A model generated the notes under the pieces. The model ran no database searches, was not told the origin of the DNA, and saw only the letters and a program-made list of their open reading frames with translations. A DNA stretch of 10,488 bases from Podochytrium sp. JEL0797 (Eukaryota > Chytridiomycota > Chytridiomycetes > Chytridiales > Chytriomycetaceae): contig JADGJG010000956.1 in assembly GCA_027596195.1 (NCBI GenBank), positions 1 through 10,488 on the forward strand. Reading direction: 5' to 3'. The first letter of the stretch is position 1. Each line of letters starts with the position of its first letter. Of the stretch, positions 6,661 to 10,488 are shown piece by piece. A program made the position numbers and the translations under genes.

Positions 6661-9593
6661 ATGGAATCCACCGACGAGGAAACTTGCTTCGAACGGACGC
6701 CACTGCTGTCCAAGGCACGACAAGGCTTCTTGGATGCGAGCACGTCGTCTCTCGCACGGGCTGCCCCGCGTCGCCGGGCGAGTTCTCCGCTGGATGCATT
6801 CGACTGCGGGAACGGCTTGAATGTGAATGGCGTTCCTGTCGCAGACGACGATGACGACGACTCGACCTCAGAAGGATCGTGTGCAGACTTGGCGGTGGAA
6901 GAAGCGGTGCGGAAGGCGTTTCCCAAGTGAGTGTGTTTTAGTTGTAACTCGATGAACCAACATTTATTCACATTTTCTGATAGCGATTATGCATCCATCT
7001 GCTGGGTGCGCGACTCTCTCAACGACCGCGCAAGAGTCCGTGCATTGCGCCAGCAGAGAGGCGTGCGGGGCTTCTGGGCCAACACCTGGGATTCGGCGCA
7101 GGGGTGAGTTGATCGTCGCGCAATTCCCCGTGCAAACGGTGGTTACACAAAAAAGGCTAAGGAGCAATTTACAGCTGGCTCCTTTTATTCATCACGGGCA
7201 TCACCGTTGGACTGTTTGCCTCCATCGTCGATGTTGGAGAGACCCTGATTCTTTCTTGGCGAGATGGAATTTGTCGAACAAGCATTTGGGCCACAAGGGA
7301 GCGATGCTGCGCAGTCTCCCAATTTTTGATACCCCCACTTGCCAACACATCATCTGCATTCCTGTTTGCTACAACTTCTCCGCGTCCATATTCCCCGCTT
7401 CGCATGGCGACTTGTCCCGAATGGACCCCCTGGACGTACTCCCTTGGCACCGCTTCCGATACCCTCATTTACGTGTCATCTGCAGTTCTGTTGTCTCTGA
7501 TTTCTGTACTCATTACGAATCTGTCCAAAATCGAACGAACGAACCCTGAGACGGGCGGAAAATCGGCCAAATTTCAAGCGGCGGGCGGCGGTATTTCAGA
7601 AATCAAGACGATTTTGGGTGGATTTGTTATAAAAGGATTTTTGGGAATCCGGACGATGAGTGTGAAAGTGGTTGGATTGGTGCGTTTATCATTCTTATCT
7701 CGTTTTTTGGGACACAGTTTAACCCTTTGATTGCAGATTTTCAGCGTCTCGTCAGGATTGATTGTGGGACAACAAGGACCCCTCGTGCACATCTCGTGCT
7801 GCATCGGCAATATTTATTCGCGCTTTTTCCCGAAATACGCGTCCAACCAGGGAAAACTTCGCGAAATCCTGTCGGCTGCCACAGCCGCTGGGGTCAGTGT
7901 GGCATTTGCGGCCCCCATTGGTGGGGTCCTGTTTTCGCTCGAAGAAGTGTCGTATTATTTCCCCCTCAAAACGCTTTGGCGAAGCTTCTTTTGCACGTTG
8001 ACGGCAGTTGTCACGTTGAAGCTCATGAATCCGTACGGAAGTGGCAAGCTCGTCAAGTTTCAAGTTGTGTATTCCCACGATTGGAAAGATTTTGAGTTGA
8101 TTCCGTTTGCGCTGTTGGGAGTGTTTGGGGTCAGTTGGGGTTTGCCCTCATTTTCCAACGCCCCTTCAAAAAACTTATTGCAGCCCTTTCTCCACAGGGA
8201 ATCTACGGCGCATGCTACATTCGCTTCACAAACTTTTTGGCTGCTCTTCGACGCACGCGATATTTTCCCGTATCCCCAGTCTCCGAGGTGCTGGTGATCG
8301 CGTTCTTTACAGCCGCATTGAACCACAATACGCCTCTCTTGCGACTGAGTCTGAATGAAATCAAGGAAGTGCTGTTTTCGGAATGTGTGGCTGGCAGAGA
8401 AGATGCATACGGACTTTGCAGTAATGACAATCTCGATGGTGTGCTTTCGATTCTTTACTCGCTGCTGGCAGTCAAGTTGGGATTGGTTCTTTTTTCGAAC
8501 GGTCTGCGCGTTCCCGGAGGAATTGTGGGTTCTTCCATGCTCATTGGTGCTTGCTTTGGGAGGATCGTGGGAACGTTTATCCTCAAACTTCAAATGTAAG
8601 CAACCCTTTTTTTTGTGTTTGGGATTTTTATACAAACTAACTGCGATTACCACCAGGGAATGGGGGTCTCAATGCGTCGCACGAGACGATTGCGTGGCGC
8701 CGGGTATTTATGCTCTTGTGGGCGGGGCAGCCGCGTTGTGTGGGGTATCGCGGATGACGGTTTCACTTGTGGTGGTTATGCTCGAGCTGACGGGGGCGTT
8801 GAAGCTCGTGCTGCCTCTGATGGTACACACCCTCGCTTCCTTTTAGGCCTGCCTCAACCCAGCCCTTTCTCACATCGAATGATAGATTGCCATCACCATC
8901 GCAAAGTGGACCGCCGAGAGGATCACCCGCGACTCGAGTTACGACGCAACTATCAAACGCAATGGATTTCCATATCTTGATCACAAGCGCGACTACTATT
9001 GTCCAGGTCCAGCATCGGGGGTAATTTATGCCGGCGAAGTGGCAGAGCATGACAGTGTTGCCACGTTTCAAGTTGGTGTGGAGTATTCATGGGATGAAGT
9101 GCAACAGAAACTGGATATTTTGGGTGAGTTGAGGACTTTTTTTCGGGTCATGTTCAAACGCTAAACTTGTTGAATTTCTTTTTCCCAAGCACGACTCGAC
9201 GACTGCGGGTTCGCTGTTCTCCACAACCAATCCCTCCTCGGCTACATTCCGTTCCAAGACGTCCGATTCGCGTGTGCCCAAATCAAACAAACGGACCCAG
9301 CTTTTTCACGCATGAACTTCCACATCCCAGACGCTTCAACCTTATTAACGGGAGGAGCACACAAGTGCCACCGCGTACAACCTTCGGGTCTGTTTTTCTT
9401 GACGGATCTCACGCCGTGGATGGACCCTGCGCCGTTGAGCGTGTCGTGCAAGACGAGCATGGATTTGGTGTTGCAGCTGTTTGTCAAGTTGGGGTGCAAG
9501 ACGGTTTGTGTGGTAAATGGGGCTGGGGGTGGGGCGGGAAAATACGTTGGGGTGTTGACGAAGAGGCGCGTGATTGCATTGATGAATGAGTGA
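6661..9593 (+). CDS. GEF1: Gef1/ClC-3-type CLC anion transporter with two CBS domains, eight exons
   Basis: Intracellular chloride transport protein; relatives are 2Cl-/H+ exchangers of Golgi, endosome or vacuole. Exons 6661-6926, 6984-7103, 7175-7679, 7737-8129, 8198-8595, 8657-8822, 8886-9123 and 9190-9593 give 829 residues (introns 57-71 nt). The N-terminal tail has a dileucine sorting motif ERTPLL (11-16), a PKA-like RRRAS (37-41) and six Asp (62-67). Membrane segments run from about 130 to 615, with family blocks such as [20 protein letters not shown]. Two CBS domains follow, about 672-730 and 770-829. Divergent sites: the GSGI motif is GGGI (Gly267), GKEGP is GQQGP (Gln310 at the gating glutamate), and GIFxP is GIVGS (536-540). 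The second Glu of the 366/367 pair (proton glutamate) and Tyr579 are kept. Overall similarity is to Gef1, so it is a true CLC, but it may not be a coupled exchanger. The gene lies 74 bp after the lyase. Confidence 0.95.
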
Positions 9594-9663
9594 GGGAAGA
9601 GGAAACTTTTTGTTTTTAATATTATATCCTTAATACTCTTTTTCACCACCCAATTAATGGAGC

Positions 9664-9676
9664 GCGCGTCACGCGC
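9664..9676. repeat. GC-rich palindrome GCGCGT-C-ACGCGC
   Basis: Two six-base arms, GCGCGT and ACGCGC, are exact reverse complements around a single C. The site stands out in an otherwise AT-rich stretch 71 bases after the CLC stop codon. A symmetric protein-binding site is one reading; chance is another. Confidence 0.4.
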
Positions 9677-9926
9677 CATTCCCATCGTGGTACTTCGCAC
9701 CGTTTCGTTTTTAACCCACGAGGTGCTGTAAATTGGTTAAAAAAGAAATTCCCTGAGATTCCTATCTCGAGTGGGAGGAAAGTGGCAGGATCTTGTCGGG
9801 TGGCGCTTTTCTCTCGCACGTGGCATCTGAAATGAAATTCACGACTTCAGGCAGTCCAGCTTTCTAGCTAAAAACGTGCATTTGTGGTGCGCTATTATGG
9901 AATACATTTACCCCGATTTTTATTTT

Positions 9927-9965
9927 CCAATCTTGTCCCCAATCTTCTCTCCAATCTTTCCAATC
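9927..9965 (+). promoter_or_regulatory. Cluster of four CCAAT boxes, 12-bp period
   Basis: CCAATC occurs at 9927, 9939, 9951 and 9960. The first three are exactly 12 bp apart with similar spacers (TT plus pyrimidines), and the fourth follows after 9 bp. The last copy ends 67 bases before the ATG at 10033. CCAAT is the core bound by the fungal HAP/NF-Y complex, so this looks like an activator-binding cluster for the downstream gene. It could also be a small pyrimidine-rich tandem repeat that contains the motif by chance. Confidence 0.5.
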
Positions 9966-10032
9966 ACCCACATTTTTTTCCCATCAAAATACCCGCCACA
10001 ACCCCTGCTTTCTCTCGAACACATACCCCAAC

Positions 10033-10488
10033 ATGATGGCTGATTTGAACTGGTGAGTGCTTCCACTGAAGTGATGCAAGCCAAACGGAGCGATCACCGC
10101 CGATCGGGCGTTCATCCCCAAGCAGCGATCGGAGATTCTTGATGCGGAGTTTGATTGGCACGAGATGCATTGTTCTCTCCCATTCCTTCTCTGCACGTGA
10201 TCGTCTCCGCGTAACAACAAGGCAGCCATTGTCGAGCTCGTTTCGGGCCAGGCTTCACTGCTACGATCGCGTCATCGAGTCATTCCCCACTATGGAGCTC
10301 TGCATAACACTGCGATCTACACCAGCGAATAGCTCCGCGGGGTTCACGACCGAGATCTCGAATCTCTTGCTCCTCCACCTTCCTCTCCACTGCCCCCAAA
10401 CACGACCTTCTTACCGCCAAATCAACCTGTTTAGGTGTCACTGCGGCAAAGCAACCTTGGCCGAAGAAGCCCTCTACTGCTCTCTCGC
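10033..10488 (+). CDS. Possible Ecl1-like zinc-binding protein, 5' part (two exons, runs off the end)
   Basis: Low-confidence model. Exon 1 (10033-10052) reads MMADLN plus TG and ends at a good donor, GTGAGTG, like several donors in the CLC gene. The best in-phase acceptor is TTTAG at 10430-10434. Joining gives Trp, then CHCGKATLAEEALYCSL to the window end. A Cys-rich pair near the N-terminus, GK, then LYCS is the layout of the Ecl1/2/3 zinc-binding family, small fungal proteins linked to starvation response and lifespan. Two points weaken the call. The first pair is CxC rather than CxxC. The intron would be 382 nt, far longer than the 47-98 nt elsewhere. The exon 2 frame is also open upstream to 10070, so a different protein with a longer exon is possible. 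The CCAAT cluster upstream supports a promoter here. Confidence 0.35.
10053..10434 (+). other. Long putative intron or unresolved exon region
   Basis: These 382 bases lie between a strong donor and the proposed acceptor of the last gene. One plus-strand frame (codons starting at 10070) is open from here to the end of the window, giving a basic Ser/Arg/Leu-rich translation I do not recognise. Another frame reads protein-like between 10096 and 10329 but has a TGA at 10198 and a TAG at 10330. GATC is frequent. I cannot tell whether this is an intron, a coding exon with a different upstream junction, or decayed coding sequence. Confidence 0.3.

Larger units (their letters stand above)
9594..10032. 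promoter_or_regulatory. Intergenic region: CLC 3' end and promoter of the next gene
   Basis: This 439-bp stretch holds no convincing gene. The AT-rich run after the CLC stop (9610-9645) should contain its polyadenylation site, though no AATAAA is present. A 13-base GC palindrome lies at 9664-9676 and an E-box CACGTG at 9817-9822. The last 110 bases are pyrimidine-rich and contain four CCAATC elements, typical of a promoter leading to the ATG at 10033. Confidence 0.55.

Noticed and set aside
6989..7549. A 186-codon plus-strand open frame inside the CLC gene
   Set aside because: It is in a different frame from the CLC exons, which carry the conserved transporter sequence on both sides of the intron at 7104-7174.
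9984..10229. An 81-codon minus-strand open frame
   Set aside because: No recognisable domain, and it would run through the CCAAT-linked promoter and exon 1 of the plus-strand model. Kept only as an unlikely alternative.
10096..10329. Protein-like frame between 10096 and 10329, possibly a pseudogene
   Set aside because: It reads plausibly in two pieces but is broken by a TGA at 10198 and a TAG at 10330, and I cannot match it to any family, so a pseudogene call is not supported.
1..10488. Mobile elements, CRISPR arrays, tRNA or rRNA genes, secondary-metabolite or defence cluster
   Set aside because: No terminal repeats, transposase or reverse transcriptase motifs, spaced repeats or tRNA-like folds were seen. 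The P450 alone next to trehalase does not make a biosynthetic cluster.

Overview
The window looks like nuclear DNA of a compact, intron-rich early-diverging fungus, most likely a chytrid. The reasons are short GT-AG introns (17 modelled, 47 to 98 nt), gene spacing often below 120 bp, a phosphorylatable fungal neutral trehalase, a fungal Gef1-type CLC protein and a membrane P450 of zoosporic-fungal style. The organism assignment is an inference from gene content; no rRNA or other marker is present. All five complete gene models were joined by hand from splice sites. Each keeps one reading frame through every junction and ends in a stop, and conserved motifs run across most junctions.

Layout. 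1-66 is the last coding piece of an unidentified plus-strand gene, followed by an AATAAA signal. 190-1889 (minus) is a five-exon cytochrome P450, convergent with that gene. 1890-2237 is a divergent promoter holding a 17-base C tract. From there four plus-strand genes lie in tandem: neutral trehalase (2238-4791), methionine-R-sulfoxide reductase B (4906-5372), mitochondrial HMG-CoA lyase (5468-6586) and a CLC anion transporter with two CBS domains (6661-9593). 9594-10032 is a promoter-like stretch with four CCAAT boxes, three of them on an exact 12-bp period. A small first exon at 10033 may begin an Ecl1-like zinc-binding protein whose second exon runs off the end.

The genes do not form one obvious pathway. 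Trehalase mobilises a stress sugar, MsrB repairs oxidised methionine, HMG-CoA lyase ends leucine breakdown, and the CLC protein should act in vacuolar or endosomal ion balance. The shared theme is stress and housekeeping. I see no mobile element, CRISPR array, tRNA or novel multi-gene system.

The most unusual signal is in the CLC protein. It is Gef1-like over its whole length, but the gating glutamate of the GKEGP motif is glutamine (GQQGP), the chloride-coordinating serine of GSGI is glycine, and the GIFxP-type motif reads GIVGS. The proton glutamate pair and the central tyrosine are kept. This predicts a transporter with altered coupling or selectivity.
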